Positions 21,301 through 30,030 of a stretch of DNA of 64,000 nt are shown one piece after another. A model generated the notes under the pieces. It had not been told where the DNA came from. It saw only the letters and a program-made list of their open reading frames with translations, and did not search any database. Numbering within the stretch: position 1 is the stretch's first letter; each line of letters opens with the position of its first letter. Both the position numbers and the translations under genes were made by a program. This stretch comes from Liolophura sinensis (taxonomy: Eukaryota; Mollusca; Polyplacophora; Chitonida; Chitonidae). The DNA lies in assembly GCF_032854445.1 (NCBI RefSeq), contig NC_088295.1:498501-562500 (forward strand). The letters are read 5' to 3'.

Positions 21301-23681
21301 GTAACAGTTTCAGTTCACGAGAAGCATTGTAAGTTTAGTTCAATAGAAGCATCATAACAGTTTCATTTCAAGAGAAGCACCGTAACAGTTTCACTTCACG
21401 AGAGGCATTGTAACAGTTTCAATTCACGAGAAGCAGGGAAACAGTTTTAGTTCACGAGAGGTATTGTAATAGCTTCATTTAACGAGAAGCATTACAACAG
21501 TTTCAGTTCACGAAAGGCATTTTAACAGTTTCAGTTCACGAGAAGCATTATAACAGTTTCAGTTCAGGAGAAATGTTTTTTTTTTTTGATTGGAGTTTTA
21601 CGCCGTACTCAAGAATATTTCACTTATACGACGGCGGCCAGCATTATGGTGGGTGGAAACCGGGCAGAGCCCGGGGGAAACCCACGACCATCCGTAGGTT
21701 GCTGACAGACCTTCTCACATACGGCCGGAGAGGAAGCCAGCATGAGCTGGACTTGAACTCACAGCGACCGCATTGGTGAGAGACTCCTGGGTCATTACGC
21801 TGCGCTAGCGCTTTAACCGACTGAGCCACGGAGGCCCCGAGAAATGTTTTTAGTTTGTTTCTACACCCTATCTCCATATGGCACTTTTGTATCGTAACTT
21901 TACCGCCATAATTATTACGAAACTCATATTAGATAGTAAGTACATGTATATTTCCAGATATTTTTACCATTAACGTCAGCCCATGCAAACTCTAGGAAAA
22001 GTAGGGAGTACCGCACTACTTCTGAAAATTATCTGTAGCACAGGTTGACCCCTTGGGTTACTGTTCAAATTGTGTGAATGCCAATAATCTTATTATACAA
22101 AGTTTTTCATGGTCCGTTAAAGAAGTTATCTGTTAAATTGTGGAATGAGCTGTTAATTACGTTTGTTGTTTGTGATAAACATTTGGATATAATCCTGAAA
22201 GATCGAAAAAAAGGTTGACAGATTGCACATTATTTTATGTGTCTTTGCCATATTTGTGCCATTGAGATACAACTATACAATGTAAGGACGAAAACATGTC
22301 TTGTATTACGATATGTCGCCTTGATATGTTACCACATATGGCAATGGCACAAATAATTTCCATGCTCAATCTAACCAAACAAATAAAAATGGTAACGAAA
22401 AGAAAATGTCCAACATTGTCTACAATCTTACAGTATATCATAATATGGTGCATTCTCTTTAAAGTTATGTCATAATGAGGTGGGGCCAGGTCCTCCATTA
22501 CAGACAGAAGAACTGACAGATCCTTTATGGGTGGAGAAGAACAATGAATTTCACTAGAAGACAACTGGTCTCTTAGTTAAATAAGAGAGAAAAATAAAAA
22601 TAGAAAAAGAGCAATTGGCCCATTTCACAGCTCTTGGGCTCTAGTTTACGCTTGGTTTGGATTAAACGTCGTCTTGGATATTACTTCCATTTTCTGCTAA
22701 AGGCGACATACACGTATTTATATTGCTGCGTAATTTTATCGTAACAGTCTATGGACACCAGGTCCCAACCAGTCACAATCTACCGACACCAGGCCGCCAC
22801 CAGTCACAGTCTAAGGACACAAGCCCCCACCAGTCACAGTCTACGGACACCACGCCCCAACCAGTCACGGTCTACGGACACTAGGCCCCCAACCAGTCAC
22901 AGTCTACGGACACCAGACGCCAGCCAGTCATTTTGTACGGACACCAAGCGGGGTACGCGTATATACATCTTCAAGTTAATCTGCATTATGACGTGATGTT
23001 CAAAACACCTGCACACATGTACACACTGACTTGGCCCATGTGGTTTCGAACGCCACGCCCCTCGTTTGGCGTTCAGCATGAAGGGGATAGTGCAACGACT
23101 GGTTGACCCGTATCACTATAAATGGCTCTGGCAGGGCTGCTCGCTTGCCTTCGTTAAGTCGTCTCAGTGAAGCAGCACTAGATAAAAGAGCGGGGGAAAT
23201 CCCTCCTGCAACAAGGAGGCACATGCACTCTAAGGATTCCTTCGTCGTCATATGACTGAAAAATTGTCAGGTATGACGTTAAACCCCAAGCACTCACTCA
23301 CTCGAACGCCACGTCCAGTAAGCGAGCCATGACATTCGCATTACTGCCTGGCTGTGAGGAATCACTAGCAACCATTCCTCATGCTCAGCCAGGCCCATGT
23401 CGACAGGAGTGCAGGCATGGTCAATATTTCTCCACGCTACTGGGTTACTAAGCCGCGTGAACGTCTACTGAATACGTCAAAGATTAGCTCTAGGCTTATA
23501 TGTGTGTAAGGTTTATCGGTACTAAGGTCCTTAGTTCCTCTCCACTGGCTACCGATATACACGGATACAGTCCGCTTGATGTGTCAGTGTAATAGCCTGT
23601 ACTAAATACCTACAACTCGGGTTGTCTTTCTAAGGATAACAATGCTGAGGTAACACCAGACTGTTGTACACTTACCGGCAT
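6193..23681 (-). CDS. Annexin, complete gene of nine coding exons (313 residues)
   Basis: Annexins are cytosolic proteins that bind acidic phospholipid membranes in a calcium-dependent way. Joining 23681-23676, 19997-19922, 17957-17863, 16789-16676, 14928-14838, 14075-13927, 12141-11964, 7010-6898 and 6312-6193 gives 942 nt, 313 codons plus TAA, with AG/GT at every junction. Four annexin repeats are visible (about 13-84, 85-158, 168-243, 244-313). In each, the GT of the calcium loop is followed after exactly 38 residues by an acid (T29/D68, T101/E140, T185/E224, T260/D299), the family spacing. Loops 1 (GWGT) and 4 (GPGT) keep the first glycine; loops 2 and 3 have Arg there (R98, R182) and loop 2 also has Lys for Asp (K102), so calcium binding there is probably weak. 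The N-terminal tail is very short (about 12 residues). Family call is secure; the subfamily cannot be assigned by eye. Confidence 0.95.
6313..6897. other. Annexin intron 8, unique sequence
   Basis: About 585 bp between exons 8 and 9. No tandem array or mobile element is visible. Confidence 0.6.
6898..7010 (-). CDS. Annexin exon 8 (start of repeat 4, residues 237-274)
   Basis: 113 nt encoding KIGRNSGQYFAERLHKCM then GPGTRDQDLMRILVTRSE. It joins exon 7 through split Val237, giving the family string DIV..RN...FAERL. The loop GPGT at 257-260 keeps both glycines. The acceptor is ggttacag and the donor GAG/gtaaag, phase 0. Confidence 0.94.
7105..11960. repeat. 48-49-bp minisatellite filling annexin intron 7, about 98 copies
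   Basis: Units contain ggtaagcgatctcacc, then gttccccctacaccacag and atttgtgatca. On the minus (transcribed) strand the core is cgggtgagatcgcttacc. It matches the true donor of exon 7 (gacataG/gtgagctcgcttacc) and the following intron bases cacaaacgtgtggtgtag. The array begins at that donor and stops about 100 bp short of exon 8. Blocks of several units are themselves repeated (see findings). Confidence 0.96.
11964..12141 (-). CDS. Annexin exon 7 (repeat 3, residues 178-237)
   Basis: 178 nt encoding AGEKRLGTDETVFTDILCHR, the helix SFHQLKATIEAY, and IEQAIESETSGDLKEAYLDI. This is a complete repeat 3 with the typical AGEK.xGTDE entry. The acceptor is tgtgtag and the donor GACATAG/gtgagc (phase 1). 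The donor sequence is the apparent seed of the long 49-bp array that fills the next intron. Confidence 0.95.
12199..12522 (-). mobile_element. SINE family A, old diverged copy, inverted
   Basis: On the minus strand: tRNA-like head with box A-like gctcagctggtaggg, then gaggaagt, cgcttggcgttcac, gctcgggtatggccg and a tail with cgacattaaacccta. It lies in annexin intron 6 and directly abuts the 55-bp array. More diverged than the copies at 18298 or 54536. Confidence 0.82.
12523..13670. repeat. 55-bp minisatellite in annexin intron 6, about 20 copies
   Basis: Core ggatcatggcgttcccatca, then aaactgtatgggatgac and ataaataaccacatac. Middle copies (12700-13640) are nearly identical while the first three (12523-12700) and last are diverged. 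Confidence 0.95.
13671..13926. other. Rest of annexin intron 6 next to exon 6
   Basis: Contains a short degenerate repeat of about 20-25 bp (13695-13800, aagcttaaggctaga-like), then unique sequence to the donor of exon 6. Confidence 0.55.
13927..14075 (-). CDS. Annexin exon 6 (end of repeat 2 and linker, residues 128-177)
   Basis: 149 nt encoding AYSVELEADIRSETSGDFRE, a leucine-rich helix, then a charged linker ending ADARRLYS. I use the acceptor tttgcctag (exon edge 14075) rather than the nearer ttcag at 14067. Only the former gives the 38-residue spacing between T101 and E140. Donor gttagt, phase 0. Confidence 0.9.
14076..14454. other. Annexin intron 5, unique part
   Basis: About 380 bp of AT-rich unique sequence between exon 6 and the SINE; contains a short run of taataataat near 14380. 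Confidence 0.55.
14455..14775 (-). mobile_element. SINE family A, old copy, inverted, with a tiny SINE B tail inserted
   Basis: Diverged family A copy in annexin intron 5. It is interrupted at 14540-14578 by 39 bp of the family B tail (gattggtgttttatgccgta), flanked by a 13-bp duplication with one mismatch, gcttcactgagat / gcttcgctgagat (14527-14539 and 14579-14591). Confidence 0.85.
14838..14928 (-). CDS. Annexin exon 5 (repeat 2, residues 98-128)
   Basis: 91 nt encoding RLGTKERILVEILGTRKN and IKAAYKA. The loop RLGTKE replaces the usual GxGTDE, so this calcium site looks degenerate. The acceptor is ccttcag and the donor gtgaga, phase 1. Reading through the donor gives a stop within 15 codons. 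Confidence 0.93.
15140..16675. repeat. 33-bp minisatellite in annexin intron 4, about 46 copies
   Basis: Plus-strand core agctctgttcacctctgttc then agcttactttcat. On the transcribed strand each unit reads gaacagagctatgaagg followed by taagctg. This is a copy of the last bases of exon 4 plus its donor (AACAGAGCTATGAAG/gtatgctg). The array touches the exon 4 donor and runs nearly to exon 5. Around 15306-15540 a sub-block of about 90 bp is repeated three times. Confidence 0.96.
16676..16789 (-). CDS. Annexin exon 4 (end of repeat 1, linker to repeat 2, residues 60-97)
   Basis: 114 nt, 38 codons. It begins NLEADLKADLGGDFEK, with D68 capping the repeat-1 calcium site, and ends with SPAEYDAQELNRAMK, the conserved PxxYDAxEL.xAMK linker. 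The acceptor is ttctcag and the donor AAG/gtatgc (phase 0). The last 16 bases plus donor are the seed of the minisatellite in the next intron. Confidence 0.95.
16790..17235. other. Annexin intron 3, unique part near exon 4
   Basis: About 445 bp, AT-rich near 17040-17150, no repeat or coding sign seen. Confidence 0.55.
17236..17840. repeat. 17-bp minisatellite in annexin intron 3, about 35 copies
   Basis: Core gcatgccagtattgtct. Because three units make 51 bp, all frames stay open for long stretches on both strands (MPVLSACQYC-like). It begins about 25-30 bp past the exon 3 donor. Half of the copies carry tgccggc or tgcctgc in place of tgtctgc. Confidence 0.94.
17863..17957 (-). CDS. Annexin exon 3 (repeat 1, residues 28-59)
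   Basis: 95 nt encoding the calcium loop GTNE and helices with LLTSHCSKQRLEIKAAYQ. It joins exon 2 through the split Gly28. The acceptor is tttcag and the donor is gtaata after AAG (phase 0). A 17-bp minisatellite starts a few tens of bases past the donor. Confidence 0.93.
17958..18284. other. Annexin intron 2, unique part near exon 3
   Basis: No gene, array or mobile element seen in these 330 bp. Confidence 0.5.
18298..18632 (+). mobile_element. SINE family A, 5'-truncated copy with perfect 13-bp target duplication
   Basis: Starts within the tRNA-like head (cttcgggaccggtagatcc), continues through gaggaagttgaaacttcct, gcgttcagcatcaagggg, ggaggcacattacacg and cgtcgtcatatgac. It ends cgttaaaccccaagcactcact. 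Flanked by ccagttagtgttg at 18285-18297 and 18633-18645, showing recent LINE-type insertion. It lies in annexin intron 2. Confidence 0.93.
18738..18912. repeat. 27-bp minisatellite, about 6.5 copies
   Basis: Units of gccggtagcactgcccaata plus ccgtgca, very similar to each other. In annexin intron 2. Confidence 0.93.
18913..19381. other. Annexin intron 2, unique stretch
   Basis: About 470 bp without visible features. Confidence 0.5.
19382..19780. mobile_element. Foldback / MITE-like element with about 105-bp inverted arms
   Basis: The left arm (about 19393-19497) and right arm (about 19658-19764) are inverted copies of each other. They share cacttg, catgcat, gtacatgtagttgtc, tggctggggtcttcatga and ggcagacctggat. 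The roughly 160-bp centre has no coding capacity. This is the architecture of a non-autonomous foldback DNA transposon; no target duplication was recognised. Confidence 0.8.
19922..19997 (-). CDS. Annexin exon 2 (residues 3-28, N-terminal tail and start of repeat 1)
   Basis: 76 nt reading GTIKAAASFNAD then SAQQLDKAIRGW and the first base of Gly28. The acceptor is ctatag and the donor gtaagt (phase 1). The NAD..A..L.KA.RGWGT pattern is the classic entry into annexin repeat 1. The neighbouring 28-bp minisatellite comes right up to the acceptor. Confidence 0.93.
20010..21570. repeat. 28-bp minisatellite in annexin intron 1, about 55 copies
   Basis: Core cagttcacgagaagcattat then aacagttt. The array starts within about 25 bp of the exon 2 acceptor. 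It is broken at 20319-20354 by a SINE A tail fragment and closed at 21570 by a full SINE B. Confidence 0.94.
20319..20354 (-). mobile_element. SINE A tail-only insertion (36 bp) with target duplication
   Basis: Only the 3' tail of family A is present (gtgcttggggtttaacgtcg plus gagtgagtga run). It is flanked by tttagttcacgaga (20305-20318) and cttagttcacgaga (20355-20368). Because the target is itself a tandem array, the flanking match could partly be array periodicity. Confidence 0.7.
21576..21836 (-). mobile_element. SINE family B, full-length, inverted
   Basis: On the minus strand: head with gcctccgtggctcagtcgg (box A) and gagttcaagtcc (box B). The body has ggcttcctctccggccg and the tail gagtacggcgtaaaactcca. 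Flanked by a duplication of gagaaatgttttt on both sides. Sits at the far end of the 28-bp array. Confidence 0.92.
21837..22744. other. Annexin intron 1, unique stretch
   Basis: About 900 bp. An open frame of 109 codons on the minus strand (22564-22235) shows hydrophobic segments but no recognisable family and lies in an intron. A segment at 22600-22670 (attggcccatttcacagctc) looks like dispersed repeat. Confidence 0.5.
22745..22950. repeat. 30-31-bp minisatellite, about 7 copies
   Basis: Core accagtcacagtctacggac followed by accaggcccc. In annexin intron 1. Confidence 0.92.
23058..23302 (+). mobile_element. SINE family A, 5'-truncated, with 11-bp target duplication
   Basis: Starts at cctcgtttggcgttcagcat and ends ccccaagcactcactcact. 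Flanked by cgaacgccacg at 23047-23057 and 23303-23313. In annexin intron 1, about 370 bp from exon 1. Confidence 0.92.
23676..23681 (-). CDS. Annexin coding exon 1 (start codon, 2 codons)
   Basis: The exon ends ATGCCG followed by the strong donor gtaagt. The two codons (Met-Pro) join in phase 0 to exon 2, which starts GTIKAAASFNAD, giving a typical short annexin N-terminus. I chose this ATG because it is immediately followed by a consensus donor and the reading frame and length then match the family. A different upstream first exon cannot be excluded without transcript data. Confidence 0.75.
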
Positions 23682-23820
23682 TCTGAGGCTGTTCTATCGG
23701 TACGTTGCAGTGACGGAGTTAAAATACCTGAACGGAAGTAGGTCAACCTGACACTTTCGTTCGGCTTGTTTCGGTGCTATCCGCTAGTCCAGAGAGACGC
23801 CTCTGCCGTAAACATCCTTC
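23682..23820 (-). other. Probable 5' untranslated part of annexin exon 1 and promoter-proximal region
   Basis: The sequence upstream (on the minus strand) of the annexin start codon is unique and GC-richer than its surroundings, in keeping with a 5' leader. The transcription start cannot be placed by eye, and I see no clear TATA box. The upper limit given is approximate. Confidence 0.45.
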
Positions 23821-24614
23821 ATTTTCCCCATTACGCTACAAAAAATTTAGACCCTATTCTAAACAGTTTTCATGTACCGGTACACCGGTTTTAACACTTA
23901 AATAAAATCAAAACAAACCCCCCAATATTGAAACATCAGCTATTATAACACGTGTTTACATGTGTAATTAAAGTCTTAGAGTTTATTACTCTAACTTCCT
24001 GAATACAGTAATTTTATATTCACTCCAGGTATCATAGGCTAATATCTGCATGCCCTCTTCAGTGTATAAACTTTTGACATACATTTCACGCAGTTACTAG
24101 AAAGCCACAACAACTGTCCACCAGCTGGGAAAGATTCAGTCAAAAAGCTCCCAGCATGTGTCTCCATTTGAAGTAAGCAGATAGAACAACCTTTACAGAC
24201 ATGACTGTACAGACATGGCCGTTGTAGGCTACGCCTACACCTCAGAACACATGAGGTGTATATGGGGACACGGTGTATACTCCATGCACATCTCAGGGTG
24301 AGATATAGATTAGGCGTACAGATCATCTATATTATCTGAGGTGTGCTGTACCTCAGGAACACCTCAGCCATATGCCTATAGACATACATCAGATGTACCT
24401 CAGGAATTACAAACAGTTTCGGAATATGAGATAATGTACCTTAGGTACACCTCAGCAACACTAAGAAACTCAAAGACAAAGAAGACATACCGGTACCCGA
24501 TCAGAAACAGCTCAGAAAGTAAGAAAGTTGTTTCTGAATAATTAAGTGATTATGTACCTCGCCACTTTCAATGTTTTAAAATAACAGATAACAGATTTAG
24601 ACTGTTTACTTTAA
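23821..24614. other. Intergenic stretch upstream of the annexin gene
   Basis: About 800 bp without genes. Repeated short motifs cacctcag / acctcagg occur at 24230-24460, too irregular to call an array. It would contain the annexin promoter if exon 1 is correct. Confidence 0.5.
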
Positions 24615-25165
24615 ACAAAATGGCTCTCCCGCCGAAGTGGGAAGGTCTGCCAGTAACCTGCGGTTGGTCGTAGGTTTCCCCAGGGCTCTGCCCGGTTTCC
24701 TCCCACCATAATACTGGCCGCTGTCGTATAAGTCGACCGGCCCGGATAGCACAGTTGGTAGAGCGTCCGTTTCGGGACCGGTAGATCCAGGATCAATCCA
24801 TGATCGAGTCACACCTAAGACTTTAAAAGAGGAAGTTCTAACTTCCTCGCTTGGCGTTCAGCATCAAGGGGATAGTGCAATGACTGGTTGACCCGTATCA
24901 GTATAATGGCTCGGGTGGGGCAGATTACTTGCCTTCGGTAAGTCGTCTCAGTGAAGCAGCACTAAATAAAAGAGCGGTGGAAATCCGTCCTGCTACAAGG
25001 AGGCACATTACACGTACATGCACCCTAATGATTCCTTCGTCGTCATATGACTGAAAAATTGTTGAGTACGACGTTAAACCCCAAGCACTCACTCACTCGT
25101 ATATGTCAAATGTTCTTGAGTAGGCCTACGGCGTAAAACACCAATCAAACAAATAAATAAATCAA
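24615..25165 (+). mobile_element. SINE family B interrupted by a SINE family A (nested pair)
   Basis: The family B body runs 24615-24734 (gaaggtctgccagtaacctg ... gtcgtataagtc) and resumes at 25097-25165 (aaatgttcttgagta, gtaaaacaccaatcaaacaa). Between them is a complete family A copy. The B copy itself lacks its tRNA head. Confidence 0.92.
24735..25096 (+). mobile_element. SINE family A, full-length, inside a SINE B
   Basis: Complete copy with tRNA-like head: cggatagcacagttggtag (box A) and ggatcaatcc (box B-like). It ends aaccccaagcactcactcac. Target duplication tcgtataagtc / tcgtatatgtc at 24724-24734 and 25097-25107, 10 of 11 matching. Shows that family A was active after this B insertion. 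Confidence 0.93.
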
Positions 25166-25689
25166 ACAAAATGGTGACTACAACATCACAAGTTTTCATA
25201 CAAAAAAGTTTACTAAATAAATATTTGCCATTGTCTCACCATGTAATGACTTGTTATTCAGTATGCCATTAACGACAAATCACATAGGACAAATACATTA
25301 GCCCCCGATAATTTCAAGATGGCTGCCCACAGCAATGCACATATTTCAGGCTGTGAAGAAAATATCCAATTAAGCACTGACTAATGTCTCCTAGGGCACA
25401 ATTTGTCACATCTGCTGGCCGATGGCATAGTTCTAAATGGAACAGAAAAAGAGTAGCACTAAAGTTTGATCAACCAGCCAAAAAGCTTCACGTAAATGGT
25501 CATCATTGTTGTTGTTGTTGTTCTTCATTTACGATAGGCCTATCTGTAAATCTCAACTAGTGTGAACTAGTAAAGAACTGCACTTACAAACTTTCAACTT
25601 CACCTGTAATTTATACAGTAAATGTCTTCAGTGTTTTTAGCTTCTTTTCTATCCAAATATAAATGAAAACTGTGTTAAATGTGAGTCAC
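25166..25689. other. Intergenic unique stretch
   Basis: About 520 bp, AT-rich, with a short gttgttgttgttg run at 25508. Nothing else seen. Confidence 0.5.
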
Positions 25690-26195
25690 ATAAACCCAGG
25701 TATATGCATGTACCTTGTCCGTGGGCATATACCGGTACTTCAGCTATACCTCCAACTATGCCTAGTCTGTCCAGAGTACACCTCCACTGATGTATAATTT
25801 AGGTGTTACTGGATATATGTGTAGGCCTATCATATGTACATGCTCCATGGACATTAGGCCTACTGGGGATGCTAAATACCTACTAAATGTACTAAGGACA
25901 AATACTGGATGTACAGGCTTACTAAATGTAACAGGGGCATCACCGGATATATAGGCCTAGTGTATGTACCATGGACATTACTGGGTATGGTATATGCCTA
26001 CTAAATGTATCAGAGACATAAGAAGATATATAGGCCTACAACATGTACATGTGCCATGGACATTACTGGGTATACTATATGCCTACTAAATGTACCAGAT
26101 ACATTACCAGATATATAGGCCTAATAAATGTACCAGGGATGTAACTGGATATATAGGCCTCCTATATGTGCCAGGGACGCTACTGGATATACAGG

Positions 26196-26515
26196 TCTAT
26201 GAGTGGATGAGTGAAAGTTTTAACGTCGATTTCAACAATATTTCAGTTTTATCGCGACAATAAAACGTCAAGTAGTCAATCTACTACGAACAAGCCATTT
26301 ATTAGTCAGTCAAAAAAGGACATCAGAAGTCACATAACAAACACAGACGGTAGTTTAAAATCACAGCTTTCCTGCCATACCAATGACACAGAAAATCAAA
26401 AATAGTATCATTTTCTGCAGAATTTAAAAGTTCTGCAAGAGAGCTCACGTGATAAAAAGAATCTTGCGCAGGAGCAAAGTCGCAACAGTCCAGTAATATG
26501 TGCTTGACACACGCC
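26196..26515. mobile_element. Insertion in the 38-bp array, probable degraded interspersed element
   Basis: About 320 bp unrelated to the array, starting gagtggatgagtgaaagttt then aacgtcgatttcaacaatat. A start of gagtgagtga plus aacgtc and caatatttcag resembles the tail end of SINE-like repeats in molluscs. I found no target duplication and no open frame with homology. Confidence 0.5.
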
Positions 26516-28162
26516 TATTAGAAGTACCATGGACATTGCCGTGCATGCTATATGCCTGCTAAATGAACTAGGGACATTACTGGATATATAGTCCTACAGT
26601 ATCTACCAGGGATATTACTGGAAACATTGGCCTACTTTAAGTACCAGGGGCTGGATATATAGGCCTACTAAAAGTACCACGGAAATTACTCGATAAATGG
26701 GCCAACTCTATGTTCCATAGACATTACTGGATATGGTACAGGCCTACTAAACCTACCAGGGACATTACTGGATATATAGGCCTAAATGTACCATGGATAT
26801 TACCGGGCATATAGGCCTACTATATCTACATGTACCATGGACATTACTGGATACATAGGCCTACTATATGTACATGTACCATGGACATTACTGGGTATAC
26901 TATGTTCCTCCTAAATGTATCAGGGACATTACTGGATATATAGGCCTACTAATTGTACCAACGACACAACTGGATATATACATGTAGGCCTCCTACATGT
27001 TAATGTTCCAGGGACATTACCGGATATGTGATATGCCTATTAAATGTGCCAGAGACATTACTAGATATATAGGCCTACTACTTGTACCAGGGACATAACT
27101 GGATATACAGGCCTATTATAAGTACCATGGACATTGCCGTGTATGCTATATGCCTGCTAAATATACCAGGGACATTACTGGACATATACGCCTACTATAT
27201 GTACATGTACCATGGGCATTACCGGGTATGCTATTTGCCTACTAAATGTACCAGGGACATTACTGGATATATAGGCCTACTGTATGTACCAAGGAAATTA
27301 TTGGATATATAGGCCTACTGTATGTACCAGGGACATTACTGGATATATAGACCTACTATACGTACCATGCACATTACTGGGTATATAGGCCTTCTATAAG
27401 TATCAGGGACATTATTGGATATATAAGCCTACTGTATGTACAAGGGACATTACTGGATATATAGGCCTAGTGTATGTACCAGGGAGAATACTAGATATAG
27501 AAACCTAGTAATCTACCAGGGACATTACTTGAAGCATAGGCTTACTATATGTACCATGGACATTACTGGGTATGCTATATACCCACTAAATGTACAATGG
27601 ACATATGGATATATATTACTGGATATAAACACGTAGGCCTACTAAATGTACCAGGGACATTACTGGATGTACAGGCCTACTAAATGTACCAGGGACATGT
27701 ACCGTGAAAATTACTGGATATATAGGCCTACTATATGTAACATGGACATTACAGGATATACATGTATATATCCGGTTGTGTCGTTGGTACAATTAGTAGG
27801 CCTATATATCCAGTAATGTCCCTGCTACATTTAGGAAGAACATAGTATACCCAGTAATGTCCATGGTACATGTACATATAGTAGGCCTATGTATCCAGTA
27901 ATGTCCATGGTACATGTAGATATATAGGCCTACATGTACTATATATACCATGAACATTACTGGGTATGCTATATACCTACTAAATGTACAATGGACATAT
28001 TGATATACAGGCCTAAATGTACCTGGGACATTACTGGATATAAAGGTCTCTTATATGTACCAAGGACATTAGTGGATATGTGGGCCTACTGTACGTGCAA
28101 TTTACCATACACATTACTGGGTATGCTATATGCCTACAGTACGTACAATGCACCATGGACAT

Positions 28163-28345
28163 TACTAAATGTGTTTACCTCTCATTGCTCTGACACCCAC
28201 ATCTCAGTTGTGGGTTCACACCCAGCCTTGGACAGGGAAATTGTTGATTCCCCTGCTCATTGCGGTCTCGGTGACAGTGGACATCTAAGAATGCTGACAG
28301 TCCAAAGTTCTTTGAAGACCACCTTCCACAAGCAGGTTAGTAGTG
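28163..28345. mobile_element. Insertion in the 38-bp array, possible tRNA-related fragment
   Basis: About 180 bp unrelated to the flanking units. It contains ttgtgggttcacacccag, similar to a tRNA B box, and cctgctcattgcggtct. Nature uncertain. Confidence 0.4.
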
Positions 28346-28590
28346 TCCTGATAAATAGGCCTATTATCAGGTATGGTGTATACCTACTAAATGTATTAGG
28401 GACATTACTGGAGATCTTGAGTACTGTATGTACCATGGACATTATTGAGTATGGTGTATGTCTACTAAATGTACCAGGGACATTCCTGGAGATACAGGCC
28501 TACTATATGTACCCTGGACATAACTGGATATACAGGCCTACTACAGGTACCATGAACATTACTGGAGATATTGGCCTACTGCATGTACCA

Positions 28591-29754
28591 GGATAAAATA
28601 AGAGTTGTCACCACATAATGAGGTAACCGCTAGCCCACCATAGGCTTGTCATGGACATTTCAGACCCTATTTCTGGTAAACTCAGCAAACGCTTTTTGTA
28701 ACCTTGAAGTAAATTCCAACAATTCTGTCCATGTATATGGCATGCTGTGCCATTTCTTTCATCACTAACTGATAATATGGCACTTGTTTTCAACGCTCAC
28801 TTTCAGTAAACTGTAAGTTTAAGTTGGAGCATGACATTAAAGCAGATCTCTCAAAATGAAATCCTTTTCTACATATAATTTAGAACACAGGTGCCTTATT
28901 AAGAGCCAAACAAACAAAAGAAATGAACAGAACAAGATTAATGTAGCATCAACAACTACTTTGTAAAAATAACAGGCAGAGGTATTCAGATGGGTGGGTA
29001 TGTTGGACTGTTTATTGGTGTTTTAACACTGAAGAAAGACATATGGACTATGTATTTCACATAAGCTTCATGTAGGAGAACTTGGCAAAAGTAGTTCTCT
29101 CCCTTCCACTGATATACCCTCTTGCAGACCTACAATTCCGAATCCTCCACAATAAGTGCTATACTCTTACATCTGACAAGAATTTAACTCCATTTTTTAA
29201 CATAAAATGTTCATAATACCCCAAAACACATTCTTTATGTACACTATTGAATAGTTTCATCGACATACATTTCAGCATAAAGGGAAAATAAGGTTGAACA
29301 ACAAATGTGTCATGAGATTAACACTTTCCATCACTAACTTTCAAACCTATCTGGTGTCAAAAGCCTCTACTGTGTTTTAATTTACATACATGTAGTAAGA
29401 CATAAACAGATACAGTGCATGCTGTGCTTACTGTACACAGTTATTAAAAGCTCTAAGGAAAGAGGAGTTCAATAAACGAGATAAAATTTTATATCAAACT
29501 GAGTCACAACAATCAGCAACAAAAAAATATTGGCATAAAATGTTACAATATTATTCAATGTTGGAACATTGGCTTTACCTTTTACTACTTAAAGTACTAC
29601 AACAATTGCAAAACCTTTTGCATTTCAAAAGCAGACAAAAAACAAGATAACCATAATATAAAATCAGAAAGTCTAAAAATGACTGTATCAAACAATTTAA
29701 CAAACTCAATTAACATGCAACAACAAATAATATGTCTACTAAAATGTTCTTGGT
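28591..29754. other. Intergenic AT-rich unique region
   Basis: About 1.16 kb, the longest stretch in the window with neither array nor recognisable element. No coding signal with homology. Confidence 0.5.
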
Positions 29755-30030
29755 ATCTGTGCTCATCTGTGACAGCAATACGAAAGCTAATATACAGCTT
29801 CTTTGTGACAGCTATATGAAAGCTAATATACAGCTTATCTGTGACAGTTACATGGATGCTAATATACAACTCATCTGTGACAGCTACATAAAAGCTAATA
29901 TATAGCTCATCTGTGACAGCTACATGGAAGCTAATATACAGCTTATCTGTGACAGCTACATGAAAGCTAATATACAGCTCATCTGTGACTGCTACATAGA
30001 GCTAATATACAGCTTATCTGTGACAGCTAC
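29755..30030. repeat. 36-bp minisatellite, about 7 copies
   Basis: Core atctgtgacagctacatg then aaagctaatatacagctt. Confidence 0.93.

Larger units (their letters stand above)
25690..28590. repeat. 38-bp minisatellite, about 65 copies, with two insertions and an inverted block
   Basis: Core gggacattactggatatata followed by ggcctactaaatgtacca. Interrupted at about 26196-26515 and 28163-28345 by unrelated sequence. The block 27762-27945 has the opposite orientation. It lies between the two genes. Confidence 0.93.

Noticed and set aside
22235-22564. 109-codon minus-strand open frame with hydrophobic segments as a membrane protein
   Set aside because: Lies in annexin intron 1, no homology recognised, no supporting splice or start signals.
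24735-24800. tRNA genes at SINE heads (also 54536 and 1350 minus)
   Set aside because: Box A and B-like motifs are present but no cloverleaf pairing is evident, and the sequence continues into a SINE body and tail; these are tRNA-derived SINE promoters.
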